NCBI GenBank assembly: GCA_022749755.1
Contig: CM040450.1
Location: 7,616,913-7,680,912, forward strand
Length of the DNA: 64,000 bases
Source of the DNA: Azadirachta indica
Lineage: Eukaryota > Streptophyta > Magnoliopsida > Sapindales > Meliaceae
Reading direction: 5' to 3'
Position 1 is the first letter of the stretch; each line of letters begins with the position of its first letter. Positions 38,201-49,500 of this stretch are shown one piece after another. A program made the position numbers and the translations under genes. The notes under the pieces were generated by a model. That model saw nothing but the letters and a program-made list of their open reading frames with translations. It did no database searches and had not been told where the DNA came from.

Positions 38201-41200
38201 AAATAGGAAAGAATGAATGAATCCCTCAAATCTCTGAATTTCCACACTCCCCCTCAAGTTAGGAATAGATGTTAATCATTCCTGACTTGGAAACGAAGTC
38301 TTCAAACTTTACTCTTGGCAAAGACTTTGTTAGCACATCAGCAACTTGAGAATTAGTGGAGGTGTAAACGAGTTCAAATATTCCTTCTTTTATCTTCTTT
38401 TAATGAAATGTCAATCAAGTTCAACATGCTTGGTGCGATCATGATGTACTGGATTTTTCACGATACTGATTGTTGCTAATTGTCACACCACACCTTCATA
38501 AAATTAGTAGTCAAAATTTTAAGTTCCTTCAGCAATCTTTTCAACCACCATTCCTTCACATATACTCAAGGCTAGAGCACGATATTCAACTTCTGCATAA
38601 CTTCTAGCGACCACCAGTTGTTTCTTACTCCTCCAAGTCACCAAGTTCCCCCAAACATACGTACAGTACGCTGTAGTGGATCTCCTATCAGTAACTGACC
38701 CTGCCCAGTCAGCATCAGAGTACACTTCAATCTCTCTATTGTTTCCTTTCTTAAAAAACAAGTGTTTCCCAGGGTCATTTTCAAGTACTTGAGAATTCTG
38801 TAAACTGCTTCAAGATGTTCCTCATTAGGGTTGTTCATAAACTGACTAACAACACTCACTGAGAATCCAATATCAAGTCTGGTATGAGATAAATAAATGA
38901 GTTTACCAACCAAACGCTGATACCTACCTTTATCAACAGAGGCACAATCATTCTTCAATCCGATTTTGTAGTTGGACTCCATAGGAGTATCAGTAGGCTT
39001 GCAAACTAACATTCCAGTCTCCTTAAGTAGATCTAAGATGTACTTGCGGAGAAACAAAGATACCTTTCTTGGATCGAGCCAACTCCATCCCTAAGAAATA
39101 TTTCAAATTTCCTAGGTCTTTGACTTCAAACTCTTTTGCAAGTACTCTTTTCAATCTGTTCATCTCTTCTAAGTAGTCTCCAATTATTATAATATCATCC
39201 ACATACACTATAAGAATGGCAATTTTCCCTTCTTGCGAGTGTCTAGTGAATAAAGTATGATCAGCTTGCCTTTGAATGTAACCATGTTCTTTGACTATCC
39301 TTGTAAACCTTTTAAACAATGCCCTTGGAGACTGTTTGAGTCCATATAAAGATTTTCTCAACCTACAAACCTTATTGGAATTGCTAGGCGTCTCAAAATC
39401 GGGGGGAATCTCCATATAAACCTCATCTGCTAAGTCACCATTAAGAAATGCATTTTTTACATCCAGTTGGTAAAGAGGCAATCACAATTTGCTGCCAATG
39501 AAAGTAATACTCTGACAGTATTAAGTTTTGCTACTGGGGCAAATGTCTCCCGATAGTCAAGGCCATAAGTCTGTGTAAAACCTTTGGCAACCAACCTTGC
39601 CTTGTACCGATCAACTGTTCCATCTGGCTTGTATTTGACATTGAAGATCCACTTACACCCTACTGGTAATTTTCCTTGAGGTAGGTCAGAAATTTCCCAT
39701 GTTCTATTTTTCTTCAATGCATTAATTTCCTCTTTAATTGCTGCCTTCCATTTTGGTCTTCCGAGAGCCTCATGGATATCTTTAGGAGTATCAACAATAG
39801 TCATATTTGTAGTGAAATCACGAAAGCTTGGTGAGAGACCATCATATGAGATAAACTTGGTAATAGGATGTTGTGTGCATGACCTTACACCCTTTCTTAG
39901 AGCAATGGGAATATTTATATCATCATTAGAAGTAGATAAAAGAGGAGACTTAGTTGTTATATTACCTGGACTGTTTGGATCCAAGTTGGATTCTTGGTTC
40001 CGCTCAAACAATGTATGAGGCTCTATCTCCAGTTGAGGTTTTTCCTTTCTTGAATAAACAAGTAACTTGGAAGTCATTGTAGGTAGTGTGTGGCTTAGGC
40101 CATGAGCTAGAGTCTTTGAAGCTTTTCCAGGTTCATTGTTGACTGTTTCGGGTTCAGGTTCATTGCTGACTGTTTAAGGTTCAGATTTATTGCTGACTGT
40201 TTCTTGTTCAGATTCATTGCTGGTTGTTTCAAGTTCATCGCTTTGGGGTATCCTTGTGAGTTTGTGTGAGGTTAGGTTGGGTTGAGGAAGTATTGAGACA
40301 TTTGGGTCTTGCCAAAAATCACATTCTTGAATTGCTTGAATTGTTGGTTTCTCCCCCTGAATGTGAATTTTTGGAAAATAAGGTTCTGTTTCAAAGAAGG
40401 TTACATCCATGGTGGTGGGAATTTTTTGAGTAATGTGGGAATAACACTTATAACCTTTTTTACAAGGAGAGTAATCAAGAAACATACATTTAACAGTCTT
40501 GGGATCTAATTTGCTTCGATGTTGAGAGTGATCATGTCCAAACACAATACAACCAAAAATTTTTGGAGGTAAAGTATTGATGATTCTAGTGTTAGGATAG
40601 CATGAGAGTAAAGTTTGGTATGGTGTTTGGAACTTAAGAACACGAGAAGGCATTCTATTTATCAAATAGGCTGCGGTTAGTATAGCTTCCCCCAAAAGTG
40701 CTTAGGAACATTCATTGAAAATATAAGAGATCTACCAACCTCAAGTAAATGCCTATTTTTCTTCTCTGCAATCCCATTTTGTTGAGGAGTATCAAAACGT
40801 GAACTTTGTTGAATTACACCATTATTTTGAAAATAATCACCTAGTACAGTGTTTAAATACTCTCTAGCATTGTCGGATCGAAACATTTGAATTTTGGTTT
40901 GGAATTGTGTTTGTACCATTGTATGAAAGTTTTGAAAGATGAATTTGGCTTCAAATTTTTCTTTCATAAGATAAATCCATGTTACTCTAGTATGATCATC
41001 GAGGAATAACACAAACCATCTACTTCCTGAGATATTATTGACTCTAGATGGTCCCCAAATATCACTATAAATGATAGAAAAAGGTTGAGAGAGGTTTATG
41101 ACCTTGAATAGGGTAATTGGATCTTGCATGCTTGGATAATTGCAAAAATTTGGGATTGATATTATTGAATAAATGCGGTAACAGCTTTTTCAAATACAAA

Positions 41201-43484
41201 AAATTTGGGTGACCTAATCTATAGTGCCATAACAGAATAGAACTTTCTTTATTGGAAGAAGAAAAAACAGGAAATGACACACCCCTTGCATTGTGAGTTT
41301 GTTTATAAAGATGTTGTGAATCCTCTATAAGGAACCATCCGCAATCTTCACCATAAAATTTTCAGAACATGGTTTGAAATCATGGAAAGGAGATAGGTTA
41401 CCCATCATATGGTCTGATGCTCCAGAATCAACTATCCAGGTATTATTGTTTTCTGAACGGGTTCCAAGGGCAGTAGAGAAATTACCTTGTTGTGCTACTG
41501 AACCAATACCTATATTGTTCTCAGCAGAGTTTGGTTGTGATACAACTAGTTGTGAGGAATTGAGGGTCTGATTGAGTATCTTCTGAAGAGCCTCAAGCTG
41601 TTCTTGGCTGAATGGGCTATTTTTTTTTTTGGCTGATTGTCCTTGTCCAGCAGCTGTATGACCACAGTTTTCTCGTGGTTTTCATTCGGGTGGCTTTCCA
41701 TGAAGGTTCCAACAGTTCTGTTTGGTGTGACCCAGTTTTTTGCAATGCTCACACCAAGGTCTTCCTCCTCTTCGAGTATGGTTATTAGTGTTTGTCATAT
41801 TGGTATTATGGGCAGCAAGGGCAGAACTCTCACTGGGGCTTGGCAGTGATGGATTTTGTGATCCAAGCATAACTTTCTTCCTACTTTCCTCCCTTCGTAC
41901 CTTTGAAAATACATCTTGTCGAAGGTCATGAATTGAACCTTTAATTTCAAATAGCTCAGACATGTTTTCCTTGTCGGAGTAAGAAGCTCTGGCAGCATCC
42001 CAAGTCTCCTTCGCTGTTGCGTAGTACATAAAATCTTCCCTAAAATCATTATTCATGGAATTAATTAGCCATGACACAACCATGCTGTTTTCTGACTTCC
42101 AGACTTTGTATTTCGGATCTTCTATAGATGGTGCTGCAAGAACACCTGTAATGTAGTCATCTTTGCCCTTGCCATATATGAACATCATCACAGACTGAGA
42201 CCATTGAAGATAATTTTGGCCATTAAGTTTATGACCAGTGATTGGCAAGACAACACCTTCAGAACTGTTTGGGAGAGATGGATTTGCAAACTCACTTCCA
42301 GAGGTTACCTCAGAACCTGAGACTTCTTTGTCTGAGGATATACCGTGTTTCACCATGAGGGCCTGGTTCAGATTTTTGGCTCTGATAACATAAAGATTCA
42401 GAGAAGAAAAATCCCTCTCCATTTTTCTTATATATCTATTTGTTTACTAAACCAAAGCACTAGAATATATAGAGGTGTAAACCTCTTACAGCAGACTAGA
42501 CAATCCTTGAGAATCAGGGATTTATAAGGAGAAAATAAGACTTGAGATTTTGGCTATAGGTCAACCAAATCTCTTTAACTAAAAAGAAAAAAAAAAGAAA
42601 AAAACAACAAAATAGGAAAGAATGAATGAATCCCTCAAATCTCTGAATTTCCACATATCTTATTTCATTGTTTTTATTTATTAGCATATTAGTAAAACAT
42701 ATTTTTTATATACAGGCGAAGAGATTGTACAGCAATAGGAAACTGTACAAATAATCAGAAAAATTATAATATCTATCTATAACTGAAAAATATTTCTGTA
42801 TTTATCCTTGAAAACATCTGTCAATATTATGAAATAAATTATCATGAATAAGGTTTTTCTACGTTTACAATACCCAAAAACATATTTAGCAGAAAACATC
42901 CTTACCAATCAAAGGTATAGGCTATCCAGTACCTATGAATACCTTAAAAAATGAACACTCAGGCTTATTTAGAGAAGAATGGATATATGATGCTGAATCA
43001 TGGCATTGCCCCTCTAACACCAAAAGATTCTCACCGTTGAGGTTCTCATCATCCAACACAAAGACATAATGGAAAAGTATAAATCATTGGACGGGTAATA
43101 GTGCTAATGATAGCAAGAAGCTTTTGGGCAAGCATAAAAAAGTAGGCAGTCACCTTGTCAATAATTAGATGACACTGTAGGAATTCGTTATTGTGAGCAC
43201 TGCCAAGCATACCTCTTGTTAACTCAACCTGATTTTTCTACTGTTAATATGTTTATAAATTCCAGTGGTGGGAGAATCCCAATATTTTCAGATTAAACAC
43301 CACTTTTCTATTACTTTTTGATATGCATCCACCTCCAGACCTAATTTTTATATCTGCCTGGGTCAGTATTTACATATTTTAAACTAATGAAAACATGAGG
43401 TTGTCCTTTTTCCTTTTTATGGGACATCATGCTGCATATTGTCTTTGATTCGTACTCATTTTATGAAGCTATTTATTGATTAAT

Positions 43485-43518
<34 letters not shown>

Positions 43519-46500
43519 TTTTTGTGACAGATATGCATGAATGTGAAGATGCGAGCAAATGCCTTCGCAGCATTTGGGGCACTGAGCAACTTTGGAGGTG
43601 GGGCACAGCAGGAGGCATTTCTGGAGCAGGTTTCTTTTTGTACTATGATCTTGTCTCTAGGAATAATGTAGTGCATTGGTTCGTTTTTTTGTATTATGAG
43701 TTTTAGATTTAGAAGTCCATGATTGCAAATTATCACATAAGTGGAATACCCTCTTGTTGGTGTAGTTTTAGGTTTTGTATCTAGAATGTCAGGTAATAGA
43801 TTTTAAATATCATTATTTGGGCTTTTTTGACAAGGCTTAAGTTACGAAGACTGAATGTCATTGAATATGGTATGAAAACTTATTTGGCCAGTAGGCCTTG
43901 TATTTGAATCTTGAAAAGTCCTCCAGAAAAGTCCTCAAGTTTATTAATTTTAATACAACATAGAGAATGATGGTCTGGTGTTTGTTTCCAAAAGATAAAG
44001 ACTGTTGACCAAAGTCATCCATGGGTGCAAAGGAAGTGTTTTAGATTTTAAATGTTTACATGAAAATTACTCTTATCAGGGCTAATATTTCATGACAATA
44101 TGCTGTCATCATCAATATTTCTTAAAAATACTCTTATCAGAACTATTTTATCTTCCATTGCTAAAGGCCACTAAATTAAGAGACTTAAAATAACACACCA
44201 ATATATAATTTGGTATTTTCCATTTCCCTTCCTTTTTCTCCCTTTCAATTCACTAATAAAATATACCATTGTCATTCACATGTTCTGAATTTATTTATTT
44301 ATGGTAGAGTGGTCAGAGATTTGTATCATTTTTTCATTTAAGATGTAAGATAATCTAATGTAATTATTTGCAGATACATGCTACCCTGCCACGCTTGATT
44401 TTGCATCTCCATGATGATGATCTTAGTGTTAGACATGCTTGTCGAGTAAGTGAATACTGGCCCTTTTTACTTTTCGTTTGAGACTTGTTGTCAAACCTTT
44501 GACATAATACATATTTGCTTAATGAATAGAATACCCTCAAACAAATTGCTCCTTTAATGGAAATCGAAGAAACATTTGGTATCTTCAACTCGCATTGTTT
44601 TAATTCTGAACATAGGTATGAGTTTATAAATTGTAAATGAAAAATTTTGTACATAAATTGTTGATCTCTTGTGCATCATTGTGATAGAAATTTTTTTTTC
44701 ATTTCTGTAGAAGTGACTATCAAGATTTTGTAAGAGATCTCACACGGCAGTTCGTGCAGCACCTTTCATCGAGAATTGATGTTTATATGGCATCAACAAT
44801 ACAGGTTTGCATTTTGCTGATAACTGGAGATATCTGTTAGGAAGTGTTATTTTGTGACGTACCTGACTAATAACCATGCATATTGGAAGTCTACAAAACT
44901 TTACCCTTGTCTGATAGAGTGGCAGAATAGTCATTGTTTTCATCACACATCCTTTGGTCACCTACCTTTAACTTGTGACCCTCTGATGATGCTTTTGTTC
45001 TGTTTCCTGGGAGCATTGTTATAGGAAAGCATATCTTGTTTATTTGTTAGACCAGTCATATAACATCTTTTCCTTAGCATGTCTATGTGGGCCTTTCTCT
45101 TTGTTTTCTTTCCTAACCTGTATTCTTTCCATACGTAGTAATCAGACAGACGGGAGAAAAATCTGTATATTTTTATTCATTCACTATAGTAGCATGTATA
45201 TATACACAAAGTATGAATCCTATTCTAGGAAGGAAATCTTATACAAGGAAAGACAACTAATTAGGCTCCTAATTTGCTTCTACAATCAAAACGTCCTAAT
45301 TATGCAAAGCTTCCTATTTTATAATATATAGGCTATAACACTCCCCTTCAAATTGGAGCATAGATGTTAATCATGCCTACCTTGTTACAAAGATAGTCAA
45401 CTTGAGCTCTTTTTAGAGCTTTCGTGAAAATATCTCCCAATTGTTCGCCAGTCTTCACATATCCTGTGGAAACCAAGCCTTGCTGTATTTTCTCATGAAC
45501 AAAATGGCAATCAACTTCAATGTGCTTAGTTCGTTCATGGAATATAGGATTGGAAGCAATATGAAGAGTAGCTTGATTATCACACCACAACTTGGATAGA
45601 ATTGAAATCTTAAAGCCTAATTTAGTTAGAAGCTGATGTATCCACATTATTTCACACATAGACTGTGCCATCGCTTTGTATTCCAATTCCACACTTGAAC
45701 GTGAGACTAAATTCTACTTCTTACTCCTCCACAAGACTTGGATAGAATTGAAATCTTAAAGCCTAATATAGTTACAAGCTGATGTATCCACATTATTTCA
45801 CACATAGTCTGTGCCATCGCTTTGTATTCCAATTCCACACTCGAATGTGAGACTAAATTCTACTTCTTACTCTTCCACGAGACTTTGATAGAATTGAAAT
45901 CTTAAAGCCTAATTTAGTCAGAAGCTAATGTATCCACATTATTTCACACATAGTTTGTGCCATTGCTTTGTATTCCGATTCCACACTCGAACGTGAGACT
46001 AAATTCTACTTCGTACTCTTCCACGAGACTAAGTTTCCTCCAACAAAGACACAATATCCTGAAATAGATCTTCAATCTTTCTTGGATCCTGCCCAATCAG
46101 CATTTGAAAAACAATCAATCTTACTATAAACATGATCTTTATGCAAGATTCCACGTTCTAGTGCCAGTTTCAACTAGCACAAAATCTGTTCTATGGCTGC
46201 CGAGTGGTCAACTGTTGTGAAAGACATATATTGACTTACAATACTAAGTGAATATGCAATGTCTGGTTGAGTCATTATAAGATAATTCAACTTCCCAACC
46301 AATCTTCCGTGTCTCTCAAGATCTTCAAAACAATTCACCTTTTTTGTGTAAGTTGCAAATTAGATATCATTGGAGCACTACATGGTTTAGCCCCCAATTT
46401 TCCTGTCTCAGATAACAAGTTAAGCTTTTGAGATAAGAGGATCCCTGTCTTACTTCATACTACCTCGACACCCAAGAAGTACGCCAACATCCCTAAATCC

Positions 46501-49500
46501 TTTGTATGAAACTGGTTGTGAAGAAAGGATTTAAGGGCTGAAATACCTGAAGCATCACTCCCAGTAATGACGATATCATCCACGTATACAACTAGCATAA
46601 GAATGCCACGCTCAGACTGTTTATAGAAGACAAAATGATCAGATTTGCTTTTCTTCATTCTAAACTGCTCAATAGCTTGACTAAATTTGCCAAACCAGGC
46701 ATGTGGGCTCTATTTTATACCATACAGAAACTTGCGAAGACAACAAACTTTCCCATACTCCCCCGGAGCAGTGAAACCAGGAGGTTGCTCCGTATAAACT
46801 TCCTCCTAAAGATCTCCATGAAGAAAAGCATTTTTGATGTCTAGTTGATGTAAAGGCCAATTATGAGTGGCTGCCATAGAAATGAATAACCTGATAGATG
46901 TTCACTTCCTGTCTCAGATAACAAGTTAAGCTTTTGAGATAAGAGGATCCCTGTCTTACTTCATACTACCTCGACACCCAAGAAATACTTCAACATCCCT
47001 AAATCCTTTGTATGAAACTGGCTGTGAAGAAACGACTTAAGGGCTGAAATACCTGAAGCATCACTCCCAGTAATGACGATATCATCGACATATACAACTA
47101 GCATAAGAATGCCACCCTCAGACTTTTTATAGAAGACAAAATGATCAGATTTTCTTTTCTTCATTCTAAATTGCTTAATAGCTTGACTAAATTTGCCAAA
47201 CCAGGCATGTGGGCTCTATTTTAAACCATACAGAGACTTGCGAAGACAACAAACTTTCCCATACTCCCTCGGAGTAGTGAAACCAGGAGCTTGCTCCGTA
47301 TAAACTTCCTCCTATTATAGCATTATGCCATCCAGGATGGGATAAGGCTTGATGAGCAGTCTTAGGAATAGAGATAAGTCAATGCAATAAAAGAACAAGC
47401 AGAGGATGACAAATGGTTATAAGACACAAAAGAAGAAACAGAGTAAGTACACTAGCGTTTACCTTTACGAAGGGCAATAGTAAGATCATCACTTGATACT
47501 GGAGCTGATGGCGAAGGATCTGGTTCAGGACATGTATCAGGAAGATTTTGTTGTCTAGATTAAGCCTGAGTGATGGGTGGCCGAGTAGGAGCGGACATAG
47601 GAGTTGCAAAAACAAGAGAGGGGACAATATATATCAACACATCATCATCCTCTCTCTGACTTGTACGTGTGGAAGACGGACAGAAAGGTGTATCTTCTTG
47701 GAAGGTAACATCAGCTGACACAAGGTACCTGTTAAGGTGAGGGCAATAACATCTATAGACCTTTTGAACACGAGAGTAGCCAAGAAAAATACACTTCAAA
47801 CATTTGGGATCTAGTTTCGTGATCTGAGGACGAACATCCCGAACAAAACAAGTACAACCAAATATCCTATCTTCAATGGGAAACAATGACCAACAAGAGC
47901 ACTATTAGGCTGAATAGGTGAAGGAACAGACTGGGAATTCTTTGTGCGAAGTACCCTACTGAATGCCTCTTGTAAGGAGATCTTAGAACTAGAGAGAAGT
48001 TGAGATTTAGCAGTCTCAAATTCAGACGTAAGGCTAGCCGAAAAAACTCATGATAGCTATCTTTTCTCACTGAGCTTGTTGAACTTTCACATCTGGGCTA
48101 AACTGTAACAACATACTAAGCTTCTCATAAGTTTTTTTGAAATCCATGAAATAGCTTGTGAGAGACTTATCTTGCTTCTCTGCACGATAGAAGGCTTTAC
48201 ACATCTCATACATACGGTTAATATTTCCTCTCTCGGAGTATAAGAAATTTAAATATTCTAGTAATTTCTGTACAGATTCACAGTGATAAATTAAGCCAAG
48301 TACCTCATTATCAATGGAGTTCTTTATCTACAAGAACACCCAAGAATCTTCCCTTAACCAAGTCTGTTTTGAATCATCTTTGGGTGGATCATCAGTCATA
48401 TGGTGGTCCATATCAATACTCTGTAAATAAAGTCTAACTATTTTACTCCAATCATAATAATTAGAGCCATTGAGCTTATTTTCTGTGATTTTTGACATCA
48501 CTAGAACAACGTCAGACGTCACTATAGACTTCTTTTTAGTCATATCGCGAAGTACGTAGAAAACACAGAGAATCAAAGTTCAAAATTAGAGTACTTGAAC
48601 CTGTTTCAAAGAAGATCTCACACCTGTATGGATGCTGACCCAATCAGGCACGCAAAGGTGATGTACAAGAAGATCTCACACCTGTATGGATGCTGACCCA
48701 ACCAGGCACGCAAAGGTGATGTACATAATAACCATGTAAACCAGATATTGAAGACTTTAAAATTTTTCAACAGTAGACGCGCCTCCATGCGTCGGCGCAT
48801 GAAGTTGTGGCAGAAAACTTCGGGCAGGGCGTGTGAGTTACATGCGGGGCTGCTAACTGCCGGACTTTGAAGAACCACCTATCGGCAGGTGGCGCTTCTT
48901 CCTGGATGGGCGGTAAGAGCAGAAAGTTGCTCTAAAATGGTGACCCAAAAACTCCCACAACTACTACTTAATTAGGACCCAAAAAAAAAAAAAGGAGATA
49001 AATCACAGACAAGATTGCTCTGATACCATGTAATGAGACAGATGGGAGAAAAATCTATATATTTTTTTTATTTTATCACGTATGTATACACAAAGTATGA
49101 GTCCTATTCCAGGAAGGAAATCTTACACAAGGAAAGACAACTAATTAGGCTCCTAATCTCCTCTTACAATCAAAACTTCCTAATTATACAAAGCTTCCTT
49201 TTCATAATATACAGCCTGTAACACCGACTTAAGCCCTTTTTGTGCATCAGATTTGAATTTCATTAAGCCTAGTACACTCGAAAGAGATCTTACGAGGTCG
49301 ATGAACTGGTACTGACATATTCATGTGTGACTATTTCTTGTCTCATCAACATTTTGAATTATGAATTATGCCTGACCATATTGCTGCCTTACACATACTT
49401 ATTATAGTTTTTGATGAATGCTTGTGATAAGAAAAAAGGGAACGTGCCATTGTTAAAGAATAATGATTACGCATTTTGGTTACTTCTACTCTTCTGCTTT

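Larger units (their letters stand above)
37982..42655 (-). mobile_element. Copia retrotransposon in SGR6 intron 45
   Basis: A full-structure 4,674-bp Ty1/Copia element lies antisense to the host gene. The LTRs are 37982-38246 and 42391-42655, both 265 bp and highly similar. The primer site (minus-strand TGTTATCAGAGCC) at 42378-42390 abuts the 5' LTR, and the polypurine tract (minus-strand TTGAGGGGGAG) abuts the 3' LTR at 38247-38258. The flanks CATCT (37977-37981) and TATCT (42656-42660) are a target duplication with one change. Gene order is gag, protease, integrase, reverse transcriptase, RNase H, as in Copia. Frameshifts and stops divide the polyprotein and gag carries an internal deletion, so the copy is not autonomous. 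Confidence 0.93.
45352..47886 (-). pseudogene. Integrase C-end, RT and RNase H remnants of intron 49 Copia
   Basis: Element-strand order: the integrase C-terminal part ([35 protein letters not shown]) lies at 47660-47880. Then comes a decayed linker, followed by a first RT fragment with [12 protein letters not shown] at 46961-47164. A stretch matching the RT start ([19 protein letters not shown], a degraded form of the [11 protein letters not shown] block) is at 46809-46908. A second RT fragment with [12 protein letters not shown] is at 46455-46658. Finally the RNase H C-terminal part ([40 protein letters not shown]) is at 45352-45692. RT is therefore out of natural order because of a duplication. 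Confidence 0.82.
45137..49223 (-). mobile_element. Deleted, rearranged Copia element in intron 49
   Basis: This is a 4.1-kb Copia element antisense to SGR6, of a different family from the intron 45 copy. The LTRs are 45137-45340 (204 bp) and 49029-49223 (195 bp). A canonical primer site (minus-strand TGGTATCAGAGCAA) lies at 49015-49028. A polypurine tract (minus-strand TTTGAAGGGGAG) at 45341-45352 adjoins the 3' LTR. The flanking pentamers TACGT and CCGAC do not match, so either a target duplication was lost or an end is misplaced. Gag joins directly to the distal integrase region, so protease and the integrase core are missing. The RT and RNase H regions carry duplications. Confidence 0.85.

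Noticed and set aside
45591..46028. CRISPR-like array because of regular 146-bp repeats
   Set aside because: Units are directly adjacent with no spacers and encode a retroelement RNase H segment in a plant genome.
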